Source: Globodera rostochiensis (taxonomy: Eukaryota > Nematoda > Chromadorea > Rhabditida > Heteroderidae). Taken from it: a stretch of 64,000 nt of DNA. The stretch lies in the NCBI GenBank assembly GCA_018350325.1, contig JAEVLN010000002.1:2630295-2694294 (forward strand), given 5' to 3'. The translations under genes were made by a program, and so were the position numbers. This document shows positions 33,701 through 45,295 of the stretch, in pieces. The notes beneath the pieces were generated by a model. That model ran no database searches, had not been told where the DNA came from, and was given only the letters and a program-made list of their open reading frames with translations. Position 1 is the stretch's first letter; the number at the start of each line of letters is the position of its first letter.

Positions 33701-35011
33701 ATGGCCAACGGAACTGTCCAATTACCGCCGCATTATTACCCATTCTCGTAAGTCCCTTGGAATATGAAAATAAGGACTAATTTATTTTAAGATTGTTGCC
33801 TCCTAATTATGCCCTCAAGCATTTTGGCACAATGCCAGGCTTTTCCTTATTAGCGCCACAAGCGCTTCAAATCGAATTGTGTAGCCAATGGTTGGACAAT
33901 TTTTGTGAACAAAGTTTGAATACGGACGAACGAGCAGCAGAAGGTGTGTTGGAGTTTAATTGTCATGACAATTTTTTTAGAAGATATACGGTACGATGGG
34001 AAAATGAAATTAATCATTTTATAAAAGAGAAAATTAGAAAACAAACTGTTTGATGTTTGTGGGAAAGTTTTCTAATCAAATTATAAGTAATTTAAAAAAT
34101 TGGACACTTTCACAGATGGCGCCTACGCTTATGATGATCGCGTAGAAAAGGCGTCAAACGCTGTCGACCTCAACTTGCCACAATTGGTAATGCCAGAGGC
34201 TATGCCATTCCGTGAAAGGCATTTTGCCGACGGCAATGTTTTCTCGCGCGACAGTGAAAGGCGAGGGGCAACCGCCGGCAGGCGCGCGGGTCATCCGTAC
34301 GAACGGCGAGCGCCTGCGGCGCAGAAGAAACTGCGCACGTCCTTCTCAAAGTCACAAGTGGGCCGCCCCCCAAGGGGTTTTTTTCTACGAACGACGCATT
34401 ACAAAAAAGAGGCAAAATCAGAGAAAGAAAACTAGAGCCCGGCGAAATCGAAATCCCGACCGAGATTTTCCGAGAGTCCAGGTCTCGAATCTCGGAAATT
34501 TGTCGAAAACTCCGAGACCTGGACTCTCGAAATTTCGAGATAAATCTCTATCGCGATCTCGGTCTCCGCCCATCCCAAATCTCGATCTCGGATTTTTCAA
34601 AAGTCCGGGCTCTAAAGAAAACAGAATTTCGGAAATAAAAATTAAAAAACAAAATAAATTGAGAAAAAAAAATGTTATTTTTTGGCACGAAAGATTGCGG
34701 TGTTGGAGCGCCGATTTGCGGAGCAAAAGTATTTGGCGTCCAGCGAGCGTGCACCGCTCGCCCTGCAGTTGTGCATGCAGGACGCGCAGGTGAAGACCTG
34801 GTTCCAAAACAGACGCACAAAATGGTGAAAAATTTGTTCAAAAACATTTAAATAATTTAATTGATATATGTTTTAAAAAAGGGGGAACATCATTTTTTAA
34901 GTGTGAAAAGTCAGAAAACAGTTTTTAAGGCGTCGTCAAGAGGCGGAGGAACGCGACTTTGAGCACAAATTGAAGAGGGCGGGCGCCATACGACAAAATG
35001 AAGAGCACTGA
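33701..35011 (+). CDS. TLX/Hox11-class homeobox transcription factor
   Basis: Five exons (33701-33747, 33792-33943, 34116-34357, 34694-34824, 34930-35011) join in frame to 217 residues. The homeodomain begins [11 protein letters not shown] and continues [20 protein letters not shown] and [18 protein letters not shown]. The Thr at homeodomain position 47 (VKTWF) and the [11 protein letters not shown] segment are diagnostic of the TLX class. Asn51 and Arg53 are intact, so DNA binding is expected. It ends shortly after the homeodomain. The start is the first ATG after an unpaired TATTTTAG acceptor. The intron that splits the homeodomain contains a 182-bp MITE. Confidence 0.85.
34433..34614. mobile_element. 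182-bp hAT-like MITE in homeobox intron
   Basis: Terminal repeats TAGAGCCCGG and CCGGGCTCTA, exact 8-bp duplication AAGAAAAC (34425-34432 and 34615-34622). The interior is made of TCTCGGA/TCGAGA variants in both orientations, including an internal inverted repeat (GAGTCCAGGTCTCG with CGAGACCTGGACTC). Confidence 0.92.
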
Positions 35012-35873
35012 TTTGGACATATCGGCCCCCACTAATTGTCGTCGGATGATGAGATTAATTGAGCCGCTTGAACAGAGAGAGAGAGAGAGCTTTTTCGACT
35101 TTGAACATAAAATAATCCAAAAACGGGGCAATTAAAAAGAACAAAAATCAAACTAAAAAGACCAAAAAAATGACGAAGACGAGAAAGGCGTTCAGCAAAA
35201 GATAAAGCTATATAATTAAAATACTTTACAAGTTTTTATTAAATGATAAATATTTGTGTGAAACGTTCCCCCCCCCCCTCAATTTTGCACTAATGTGTGA
35301 AATGTTCACACCCCCCCCCCCCCCAATTAATATTGCCTACGTCTCGCAATTTTTATGAAAATTATGGAGTTACCGCCCAAAACTTTCACAGAAAAAGCGA
35401 AACATTTCAACAATCATTGTTTTTTTTTATTGACAAGCGACAAAGTCAAAGCATAACGAACAGTCTAGGAATGAATGAATTCGTCGTTAAAGTATAAACA
35501 CAAATACGAAGCCAAGATCAAGCAAAAATAAAAATAAACTGATGGCAAAAGATTTTGAAATTTCATGAGATGGGAGATGGATGTGGGGCGCTTTTTGAGT
35601 TTCGGATCGTTCAGTTCAGTCTTCCACCACAAAGGGAGGACGGCAATTCGGAATTCAATTTTTTGACTGAACCGAACTCACAAATAAAAACAGAACGATT
35701 TAAACGCGTATCATCAAAATAGGCAGGCACCCGGAAGAGAGTCCAAACAAACGTATCTAAACACATTCAGGGAGGCTTGTGGAATAAAAGAAAGTGCGAG
35801 CAAAAATAAGACATTTATGATTTAGTTAACCCCTTTTTTTCTTTCTTTCTTTGTCCGTTTGTTTCTCCGTTCT
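35012..35873. other. intergenic
   Basis: A GA microsatellite at 35074-35090 and C-runs at 35269-35278 and 35311-35324. No gene seen. Confidence 0.4.
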
Positions 35874-36767
35874 TTATGTCGAGAATTGCTTGAGACGTTG
35901 CAGCTCCGCGCGCAACTGCTCACATTCGCGCTCCTTGGAACGCAGAAGAGCTTGCTAAAATGGGTGTCGATTAGAGTTACACGCGTTCGACCATTTGGAT
36001 TATGGCACGATTTGCTGCCCCCCCCAAACACGTACAGTTCGTGCCAACTCCCGGGCCAACTGTTCATCGCCGAGCAGCGTTGCCTTGGCCCGTTCCAACT
36101 GACAGGCCAACATGTTGCGGTCCAACGGCTGAAAAAGGTGTCGCTGCCGTGACAGCGGTTCATCGATGTCGGAATCGCCGGAGGAAGCGGCCGAAACACA
36201 GGAATTGCCAATGCCGTCACTGAGACTATGTGGCACAAGAAATTTAAAAAAATTCGAAAAAAAAATTCATCACCAAAACCTCGTCATCCGACGCAGAATG
36301 GGCACGGCGGCGGCGGCAATGTTGCGGTGTTCTCCTCCAACTCTTTGTCCCACTTTCCTTCCGGCACCAATTTCTTTCTCCTCTTCCTTTCGTTCAATGA
36401 GCAGAAACAACTCGTCCTCCTCTCCTCTATCGACCAAGCCACTCTCTTCATTCCCAGTGCTCTTTACATCCCCACCCTGCAGCGTCGTCTGCTGCCCGTC
36501 TCCCCGTTCCAGCACACTCTCTGCTCCGCCGTTCCGTTCCAATTTGTTTTCTGCTGCCGCCGCCGCCACATCATCCCCGTCGTCATGTCCTCCATGTCCC
36601 ACGTGCTGTTCCCCCTCCCTCTCCTCCTCCTCATCCCATTTTGGTAGTGTTTCATCCTCCGAATTTTGTGCTGTCTCTTCTGATCCATCGTCGTCTCTCT
36701 GTTCCTCTGCTCCAAAGTCAGAACACACGTGCGTGTCTTCAGCCGCCCACGAATCCTTCAAATGCAT
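35874..36767 (-). CDS. acidic protein with C-terminal coiled coil
   Basis: Three exons (36767-36280, 36225-36036, 35954-35874) join in frame to 252 residues. The first exon is strongly acidic (EEQRDDDGSEETAQNSEDET; KWDEEEEREGEQ), with runs of Ala and Gln. The second has a Ser/Asp cluster (SAASSGDSDIDEPLSRQRH), then a helix (NMLACQLERAKATLLGDEQL). The third continues the coiled coil (ALLRSKERECEQLRAELQRL). No known domain. It may be a scaffold or nuclear protein. The exon borders are supported by phase, but the first exon's composition makes its antisense frames open too, so the strand rests on the coiled-coil exons. Confidence 0.5.
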
Positions 36768-37200
36768 AAATTATAATATAAAAATCACGGCTGGCCTGTA
36801 TCGGTACATAAAATCTTCCCCCGCAGCAAGCCAATGAGGAGCGGGGGGGGGGGGGGTGTGATTTTTAGGAAAAGGGGTGAAATATGTGGCGGCTTTGTAT
36901 TTATTGGTTTGTTGAATCATTCATTCATTCCAACTTCGCCCCAACGTTCGGCCAACCTCCTCCCCCATATTACTATTTTAAATGGAAAAAGATACCAAAC
37001 CAAATAAAATATTTAAGTTTTCACATCGTCCGATTCCCATCCGCTAATTGGCGCCTTATGGCCCTTGGAATTGGCCACATCGGTGTTTTTTTTGTTGTTG
37101 TTGTTTGGGTCTTCAAATATAAATGTTCGTCTAACATTTGGTTTCGCTGTGACAATATTATTCTGAAATTGTTAAAAATTAAATTCTCTTACATATAAGA
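36768..37200. other. intergenic
   Basis: G-run at 36842-36857. No gene seen. Confidence 0.4.
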
Positions 37201-39434
37201 TTAACTCAATTTTGCAGGGGATCTCACAAAAATTGGCAAACTTCCCACCTCCAACACAAAATCGCTGTTTTTTGCCACAAATTCACGCTCAATGTACGCC
37301 CGAACCGACTGAACATTTAGCTGATTGGGTCCACGAATGCTCAGAGAGCGGAAGTGCGGATAGGCCACGTAATTGTCGCCCAAAAAGCGCATGGAGACCT
37401 CATAACGTTCCTGGAAAAATGGAAATTTCAAATTTATGAACAAAAAAGTGAACCCCGAGACGATTGTAAAACTTTTTTGAATTCCATTCCAAAAAAACAA
37501 TTCTCACTTTCAATGCTTTTATAGTCTTTCCCCCAGCGCCGATGACCAATCGCCAGGCGGGCGTCGGCACTTTCACAACAGTCCGGTAAAGCGTTGTGCC
37601 GCTGGTTGGCGACGTGCTCAGCCGGACGGAGGAGCAATGCAATTGAAAGTCCTAAGAAAAAGACATAAATTTGTTCCAATGTCCTTTCTGAAAGCACCTC
37701 AATTTCAGTGATCAGCTTGGCCAATCGCCTCTTTGCCGACAGAACCATCTCCGTGTCGCCCTCCAACGTCACAAAACGTCCGCTCGCGTCCGTCAAACTG
37801 TGCTGCTCATCAAAAATCCAATTAATGGAGGAAGACTTCTGCAAAATGTTGGAAAAAAATTAAACCAAAAAACAATAAGTTTTTTGGCACCCCCCCCCCC
37901 GGGCTACGCCCATGTCCCCCCGGGGCCCGGGTGACCTGAATTTCTCGGAAATGCATTTGCTGTTCGTTGGTGAAGTGCCCGAACGGCGGCAATTTAATGC
38001 GTTCACTGGTCGCCCGTTTGTCCTCCCCCAAATGATTGTTGTTGTCCCGGGGCATTGCGTACGGATTGAAATCCAGGGAACGCGCCTCCAGGCGACGAAT
38101 CTGCGGGACGGACAGACGGAAGCGCATGCAAAAATTCCAATTTTAAACGACTGAAATTTTTAGTGTTACATAAGAGGGGGGGGGGCACTTTTTAACTCTA
38201 AAACCCCTTCTCAAAGAGCAAAAAAGTTTTTCAAAAATCTCTGCCTGTTTTCTAAAAAAAAATTATTTTGGTGTAAAAATTGGCCATCTCCAGAGCCAAA
38301 TGTGCAGAGACAGCACCAAAAATATTCGGGGGCTCAGTTATGAATAAAAAGCGATAATTTTGGAAAATAAACGGAGAACCAATAGGGGGGAATACTTTAT
38401 GTGCATTAATAAAATGATTCATTTTGGTCCATTTCCCAAAAATAACATAATCAATATTAAAAAAAAATGCAAAAAATATGACATAAATTTATTTGTCAAA
38501 TGAAAAAGGAACTTTTCCCAAAAAATCAAGCTCAACTTGCCTACATTTTCTCAGTATTAGTCCTTCTTAAAAGCAAAAAATGGGGCAATTTCAGTTTTTC
38601 TGTCGTTCAAGTGAACCTGATCACGAGCCCAACGCATTGCATCGACGTCCGCAGTCCGGATGATCAAACGTCCGAACCCCGTCGGCACTGGGTCCCTTTT
38701 CCCGTTGTCGATGAATATTTCGACACCAAAATCCTCCTACAAAATGAAGAAGCTAAAGCATTTTAAAATGAAGCAGTGACAATCATTCTTTTCTTTGTAA
38801 AACCGAAGACAAAAAAAATTTGGAAAGTAGACAGAAAAACTCTCCAAGGGGTGCACTCCCTCCCAACCCTGTCCCGACCACTCTATTCAAAACAAAATCA
38901 TTTTTGTTTATACAAAATTTTCTGACAAACCTGAATCTTGCGGATGGTTTTCCCCTCTTTGCCGATCACATAGCCGCATTTTTGGTTGGGAACGAGCAAT
39001 TTCAATGCGAGAACGTATCGGTCCAACAGCGAGTCTTGCGTTTGTTTGAGCACGGGAAATATTTCTTCGGACAGCAAAAGCCTTTTTGTGGTAAAAAAAA
39101 ATAAATTAATTATAAAACTCCCAATTTTTGCTCACTCATTATCTATCGCAATTCCGTTCAGCACCAATTGCACGCTGTATTTCTGTTTCTAAAATTGAAA
39201 TAAAAGGGGGGAGAAATCGGATTTTTCCAAAACCACTTCAAGAGTACACCCGTTCTGCTTCCATCGCTCAAAGCAGTTCTGATCAACTTCGTTGATGACT
39301 AAAAAGGTTGGGAACAATTTAAATATGTTAAATAATCTTTGTGCATTTTATTTTTCTATTAATTTGTATAAAAAAAAACTCCGCTCACTTTTATTTGCCA
39401 TTTCAGTAGGGATGATAAGTTGCTCTGTTGTCAT
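37201..39434 (-). CDS. KH-domain RNA-binding protein
   Basis: Nine exons (39434-39389, 39298-39250, 39174-39136, 39081-38931, 38736-38617, 38100-37936, 37838-37698, 37651-37508, 37410-37201) join in frame to 354 residues. Two classical KH cores are visible: LKLLVPNQKCGYVIGKEGKT then IRKIQ, and VKVPTPAWRLVIGAGGKTIK. Both have an intact GxxG loop (GKEG, GAGG). Segments before and after (IEIEDFQ and GPNQLNVQSVRAYIE) fit further degenerate KH-like helices. Such proteins bind single-stranded RNA; the target is unknown. The third exon is reached by an internal ATACAG acceptor rather than the nearer TTTTAG; only that choice keeps the frame. A TTTAAAG acceptor lies 11 bases before the ATG. Confidence 0.8.
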
Positions 39435-40407
39435 TTTGTTTTTTGCTTTAAAATTGTGTAGTTTTTTTATGTAGTCGTCGTCTTTGTTTATTTTTGTTGC
39501 ACAGAATATGTAGTAATTTTCAATTATAATTTGGTGTATTTGATTATTGTAGAATTTATTTTATGTATGAGTATTAATTTTTATTTTATTATCATCTAAA
39601 TTAAATAAATTGCGTAATTTGCTGGGACGGAACATCACAGCAGCAAAATAAACAATAAATGCCTGGACCTATCAACGACGGAGGATTAAATGGAGAAAAC
39701 ATTAACGTTAATGGGTTAAAAAGGCCAATGAACGGAATGTGAAGGACCTAGATAACCTAGGCGAAAGAACATGTGAAAATGATCGGTGAGAAACAATTTA
39801 AAAAAATGAAGCTGAACGAACAAATGAATGAACATGAACCCCAGAGTGAACAGTTTATTGACTGAAGCTCCTCTGATTAAAAGTTGCCATCAAATTGACT
39901 TTTAAGTCGCAATTCAACGACCGCAAAATGTGTCCCCTCCTCCTCGTAAAAAATCGATTTGATTAAGGACGGCGGTTCTGTTAGTGTTAGCGGACTGACA
40001 AAGATGCATCGCATCGATGGAATAATTTTTGTAAAAATTCCGACATGCAACGGAGAAAAAAAAACGTTGAGAAAAGGCAAAAAATAGTAGGTAAACGAGA
40101 AATAAGAGACACTTCTGAAAGTGCGTAGTGAAAGCGATTGTTCAAATAATGTAAAACGAGTGAAGAAAAAGAAAGCGGAGGCGAGGAGGCTGTTTAATAA
40201 TTTTGCGGGGCTGTTTAATAATTGTTGTGTATGTACAAAGTTACGGAACCGGACAGTTTTGGAGCCCTTGGTAATTTGGACATTTTGGCCATGGATAAGA
40301 GGCCTAAAACTTTTTGCTTTTGGATAGACAATTACTTTTCCAAGCTTTGTGCAAAAAATCAGGAAGTTCTGCACGTTTAAAAAACACGCTCGGTATGCGG
40401 ACACAAC
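39435..40407. other. no supported gene
   Basis: A long minus-strand frame (40404-39877) is Phe-rich and shows no family motif or splice support; I regard it as chance. Near 40183-40225 the string GGCTGTTTAATAATT is duplicated. Confidence 0.4.
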
Positions 40408-40575
40408 TAGAGCCCGGCTAAAAAAATCCCGGATCAGAATTTACCAGGATAAAAAAAAATACTGATTTCAGGATACTCTGGTCCTGGTGGTTCGACGAAA
40501 ATAGGTACCAGGATTCCGGGCCAGGCAGGAGCCCTGGAAATCCTGTCCGTCCGGACTCCGGTCCTGTCCGGAATT
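40408..40575. mobile_element. truncated MITE with TAGAGCCCGG end
   Basis: The left terminus TAGAGCCCGGCT matches the termini of the 34433-34614 element. The interior is a decayed CCAGGA/TCCTGG motif in both orientations. No matching right terminus or target duplication was found, so the right end is lost or unrecognised. Confidence 0.55.
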
Positions 40576-40775
40576 TAATTTTTTGTTTTTGTTTGAAAGA
40601 CATAACGCCAACGGCCAATGCCAATTTAATTCTAACATGGAATTTCAGCAATAAAGTTTACAGGGATTTTTTTGTACAATTTTTCTGGCTTAAACAGTTA
40701 AATTAGAAGAGTACCCAAGGTTATATGTAATTGGTAAAGCAAAGTAAAATAAAAATTGTCTTTTAGATAAATTAA

Positions 40776-43700
40776 ATGAAAATTTTAAGGCTTCGCCATT
40801 GCTTCCATTTCCAATGCCAACACCATGTCTGCGGTTTGAAGACGTTGGTTCATTTTTCTGTCTTTAAATAATTTGAAATTCTTTAATTATGTCCATACAT
40901 ATTTCGTTTTTTAGTGTATCCACTCTGGGCCCGTACGATGCCACAGCCATTCAGCTTGTTCAACAACATTATGAGGCCGCGATGGCATCGCCTACTCATC
41001 GACATGACACTTCGGCTTCATCATCGGCCGATGTCTTTCGCATGGTTTTGCCGCCTCCGAATGTGACGGGCAACTTGCACATTGGCCATGCCATCACTGT
41101 AGCGCTTGAAGACACAATTTGTCGCTACCAGCGACTGCTCGGCAAAAAGGTTTTCGAAATGCTGAAAAATTCGGCATTTTTTTTTACTTTCAGATTTATT
41201 CAACGCGTATTTTCCATTTAATGAAATTTTTTGTTCAATAATTCGCTTTAAAAAAATTTTTAAAAAAATTCTTAGGTTCTATGGACTCCGGGCTTTGACC
41301 ACGCCGGCATGGCCACTCAACAGGTGGTGGAAAAACAACTCGAGAGACGCTTTGGCAAACGACGGGACGAATTGTCGCAAGCAGAGTTTGTCGCATACTG
41401 CGAAACGTGGAAAGAAGAGTGAGACAAATTGGAAATGAAATTGAATTGCACATTTTTATATTTTTTAGACGCATTCGTGACATTACCGGTCAACTTGGGT
41501 CCATGGCTTGTTCCTTGGACTGGCCCAGCCTGTTCTACACAATGGACCAGGTCATTTTTCATTGGAGACAAATGACGAATGGGTGGGATTGTGTAAATTA
41601 GAGGGTTAAACCCGTATTCAATTTTCAAAAATGTGAATGTCTGAACATTTTGCTATTTGCTAAACCCCCTCCCCCATTCAATTCCAAACAACAACAAAAA
41701 AAAAAAATCAAAAAAATTTACATTTCATGGCACACATTTTTTCCCCTCTACCCTTTAAGAATTTTGCTCGAGCAGTGCGTGTTGCGTTCTGCCGCTTGCA
41801 CTCGCGCGGGCTAATCGTCCGCGAGGCGCGCCCCGTCTTTACCGCGGTCGCCTTGGGCGACGCGAAGAAAGCGCCAGAGGCGGTGATCAAAGAGCAATGG
41901 TTTCTGCACATGGACGGGATGAACGGGCGGTTGAGAAGCGATCTTGAGGCGGGAGAGGTGGGCCAAGAAGGAATTGGGCCTAGACAATTTTTATTTATTT
42001 TCTTAGTTTAATTTTACTCCACCGATGAGCAAAGAGATCGCCGATGAATTCGTCAAATTCAAAGAACCGTGGAATTTAAGTCGACAGATCGTGTGGGGCC
42101 ATCGGATTCCGGCATATTTTGTGGAAAAGTCGAAAAGGTGGCCAAATCAAAATTTTCCCATTTCAGCATAAGCATAGAAAGTGCAACAGAATTTGTATCT
42201 GAACTTGGCCTTCCCCCTCCCCCAGATGGATTGTGGCCGAATCCGTGGCGGAAGCGCGTGCCCAATTGGAGTCCAGTGAAACGGACTCCGAACTTTTGCA
42301 GGACCCGGACGTACTCGACACGTGGTTCAGGTAGAATTGCAATAAATGAACTCTAAATGAATTAACTCTAATTAAAAAGTTGCTGCAAAATTAGAAACAA
42401 ATTTTAAATCAACGTATAGCCAAGGAAGGTGTGTACAAAATTTGCCTCTTTTTTTTTGATCGATTTCTTTCAGTTCCGCGCTGATCCCAATTGTAGTCGC
42501 CGGATGGCCCGATCAGCCAATCAGTGGCCAATCATTGGAGCTGATGGAGACCGGCTACGACATTGTTGGCCATTGGGTGGCCAAAATGATGATGCTCTGC
42601 CATTGGTAGGTGCCATTCTTCCAAATTCGAGGAAATCAACAGAATTTCTTGTTACTTATTGTTAAATTACTTTGATGCGTTTTGTTTCAGTTTTATATTT
42701 TTAGGCTTAAATGTGTCACATTTTCTATTTTTTCGACATGCTTTTGGTTTTTAAGTCTGACGGGAGAGTATCCCTTTACGCGTGTGCTGCTGCACGGCAT
42801 GGTCAGGGACAATCGGGAGCGGAAGATGAGCAAGTCGTTGGGCAACGTGAACATTTTACACCTTTTTTTGTTCATTCCTTTCAAATGCATTCAGGTCGTT
42901 GACCCGCTCGACGTTATCAACGGAGTTGATCTACAGCAAATGATCGAACGCATGCGCTCCTCCAATTTGCCATTGGAAGAAATGGGTAAGAAGACAAAAT
43001 ATGTGTGCTTGTATAATTGAAAGATATTTTACTGTTTTTGCTCCACAACGCCAGCACTTGCGGAGAAGGAGCTACACACGCGCTTTCCGCGCGGCATACG
43101 CCGCAACGGAGTGGACGCGTTCCGTTTCGCGCTGCTCCAGCACGACCTGACCAAGCCGGTGCTGCGCGTGGACTTCACTTTGCCGCTCACTGACGCGCGC
43201 CGCTTCTGCAAGCGCGTGTGGAACATGTGCAAATTCGCGCAGCGCGTCTTTGAGGCGGCGAGCGCGAGCAGCGACTGCGGCGACGCTCACCAGACTGTAG
43301 AGGCGACTTTTGAGGTGCCATCCGCGTATAACGTGCTATATACTCAAAGTTGTAATGGCCCGGACATACCCCCCTAAATTATGATTTGATACGAATTTTG
43401 TATCAGACTCTTTTTTTCTCGAAATATGTAAATGCAAAAAGTATTTTGTGAAATGAACAATTTTTCACAGGCGGAAGACGTTGAGCTGATGCGGCAGTTG
43501 GCGCTCGCCACTCGCCGTTACCATCGCCACATGCAACTGTTGAACACCGACCAAGCGCTGCACGCGCTGCGCGAATTCATCGGCGATCATGTGAACAGCG
43601 CATATTTGGTTGGTCGGATGGTGGGGGGGGGAATGTTTTTTTTCGCGTTTCGAACGCAAATTTTTGACTAAAGATTTGGGCTTACATTTTTGAATTGAGA

Positions 43701-44092
43701 GCGATAAATAGTTTTACTCTACTATAACATATTTTCTTCATCATCAACAATTTTTTTTGTTGTTGCAGGAACATGCCAAATGCGTGCTGCAGGCGGAGCA
43801 CGTCGACGTGCACCGTCTGCGCGCTGTCTCCGCCACGCTGCGCGAGGTGGTCGCCGCTTCGCTTGGCCTCCTGGAGCCCTTCCTGCCCCAGCTGTGCACG
43901 TTTCTGCAAGACACGCTCGCCTTGGACGCGCATTCGGCGGCCGTGCGTGCACTACGAGAGGCGATGAACGAGACCGATGATGATGATGATGATGATGATT
44001 TGACGAGTGAAGAGCAGCAAAAAATTGACGACAGAAAAGATGGAGAGGAATGGAGAGAACAGACGGCGAAAGAACAGCGAGAGATTGTTTAA
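40776..44092 (+). CDS. valyl-tRNA synthetase, probably mitochondrial, lacking the editing domain
   Basis: Thirteen exons (40776-40843, 40915-41149, 41276-41418, 41469-41550, 41760-41957, 42007-42137, 42226-42330, 42474-42605, 42756-42846, 42895-42985, 43055-43314, 43471-43608, 43769-44092) join in frame to 665 residues. It charges tRNA-Val. Class I motifs are intact: [14 protein letters not shown] and [11 protein letters not shown]. The ValRS order follows ([53 protein letters not shown]). Between [10 protein letters not shown] and EQWFLHMDG only about 20 residues remain, where the roughly 200-residue CP1 editing domain should be. Usual lengths are 880-1060. The basic, His-rich N-terminus ([13 protein letters not shown]) fits a mitochondrial targeting peptide. 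The end is acidic (a run of Asp). CTTTTAG precedes the ATG. Confidence 0.88.
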
Positions 44093-44315
44093 AGCTATGC
44101 TAAATGTTCCTTTTTCAAGTGCAGGAAATATTTAAATTGTTAATTCGATAAAATATTTCAATTTAAAAAGGTTGGCATTATGTTTATGGGGTAAAATTGA
44201 AATATGAAATTGAACAAATTTGTTTTATTTTTTGGTCTTCAACAATTTGCCCCCCTCTAAAATTCATACTGGACCACAGCAATATAATTTTTTTAAGCAG
44301 AGAGACTTGCCGAAA

Positions 44316-45238
44316 ATGCCGGTAGTGAATGTCTATTCAACTTCCGTGACCAGCGAGAATACTTCACGCTTTGAACTGCTTGCCTGGGTGAACGACTGTC
44401 TTCAGGTCGACTTCCAAAACAGAAAAAGAAATGCTTTTAATCGAATTGTTTATAGTCGAAACTGACCAAAATTGAGGAGATGGCCACGGGGGCGGCCTAT
44501 TGCCATCTGACGGATTTTCTCTTTCCGAGCAAAGTGCCGCTGAAAAAGGTCAAATGGAACAGCCGTTCGGACGTCGATTGGATGAACAATTGGCGTGTTT
44601 TGCAGCAGTCGTGGAAAACCATCGGAATTGACAAAGTTAAATTTAATTTTAAATAATTTAAATTCTTTTGAAATTTCCCCCAATTTCAGCCCGTCCCCGT
44701 GCAGAATCTGATGAGGGCCAAATTTCAGGACAATTTTGAATTTCTGCAATGGTTCGTCTCCCGTCCCCCGAATCGCTAAACTTTTACATTTCCACTCACT
44801 CCTTTCAGGTTCAAAAAGTTCTTCGATGCCAACTATGACGGGCACGAATACGACCCGGTGGCGGCACGCAATTATGAAGTCTGTTTGGATTATTTTTGCA
44901 ACTTTCAAAATTTGAACAAATTTTTCTTTCAAATGTTTTTCAGGAATTTCCAAGCTCTTTGACGGACGTGCACAGCTCACCGTTACCCGACACGCAATAT
45001 GAAGAGGTCGAAGAAGCCGAGCAATATGAGGATGAATTTAGCGAAAAATACGCCGTAAGACCTAATGGCTTAAACAAAAAGCTAATTTCTTTGGGCCTCT
45101 TTTTTTCAAATTTTTGTTTAGGCCGAGGTCAGTGCTTTGGAAGAGAGTTTCAAGGAGTTGGACGACTATCAGCTTCAAGTGGAAACGGTGGAAGAGAATC
45201 GGCCGCCGGGAAATGATGACCAAAATATGAAAAAATAG
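44316..45238 (+). CDS. short EB1-like protein: CH domain with a different acidic tail
   Basis: Six exons (44316-44405, 44456-44635, 44690-44751, 44809-44878, 44944-45054, 45122-45238) join in frame to 209 residues. Exons 1-4 are almost identical to the first four exons of the long EB1-like gene at 49448-52341 and encode the calponin-homology domain that binds growing microtubule plus ends ([43 protein letters not shown]). From exon 5 the sequence is unrelated: an acidic stretch ([18 protein letters not shown]) and a short coiled coil ([16 protein letters not shown]), with no EB-homology dimerisation domain. An unpaired TTTTTTTAAG acceptor precedes the ATG, 224 bp after the ValRS stop; the pair could be an operon. 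Confidence 0.75.
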
Positions 45239-45295
45239 TTTTTTGTTTTGTTTTTTTGTAATGTATGACAACATTTCTAAAAAATCATTCATAAA

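Noticed and set aside
36164..36837. Long + strand Ser/Pro-rich frame opposite the acidic gene
   Set aside because: It lacks a start with splice or promoter support and is the complement of the GAG/GAC-rich acidic exon; the minus strand gains coiled-coil exons in phase.
37880..37935. Copy of the CAGGGCCGTAGCC element in the KH gene intron
   Set aside because: Only CGGGCTACGCCC is similar; no partner terminus or duplication is present.
39877..40404. 175-residue minus-strand open frame
   Set aside because: Phe- and Ser-rich with no motif, no splice partners, and AT-driven composition.
40408..40700. Complete MITE with both ends
   Set aside because: Only the left TAGAGCCCGG end is visible; no inverted right end or matching GACACAAC flank was found.
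43682..43980. Alternative frames overlapping the last ValRS exon
   Set aside because: High GC gives several open frames; only the ValRS frame continues the exon phase.
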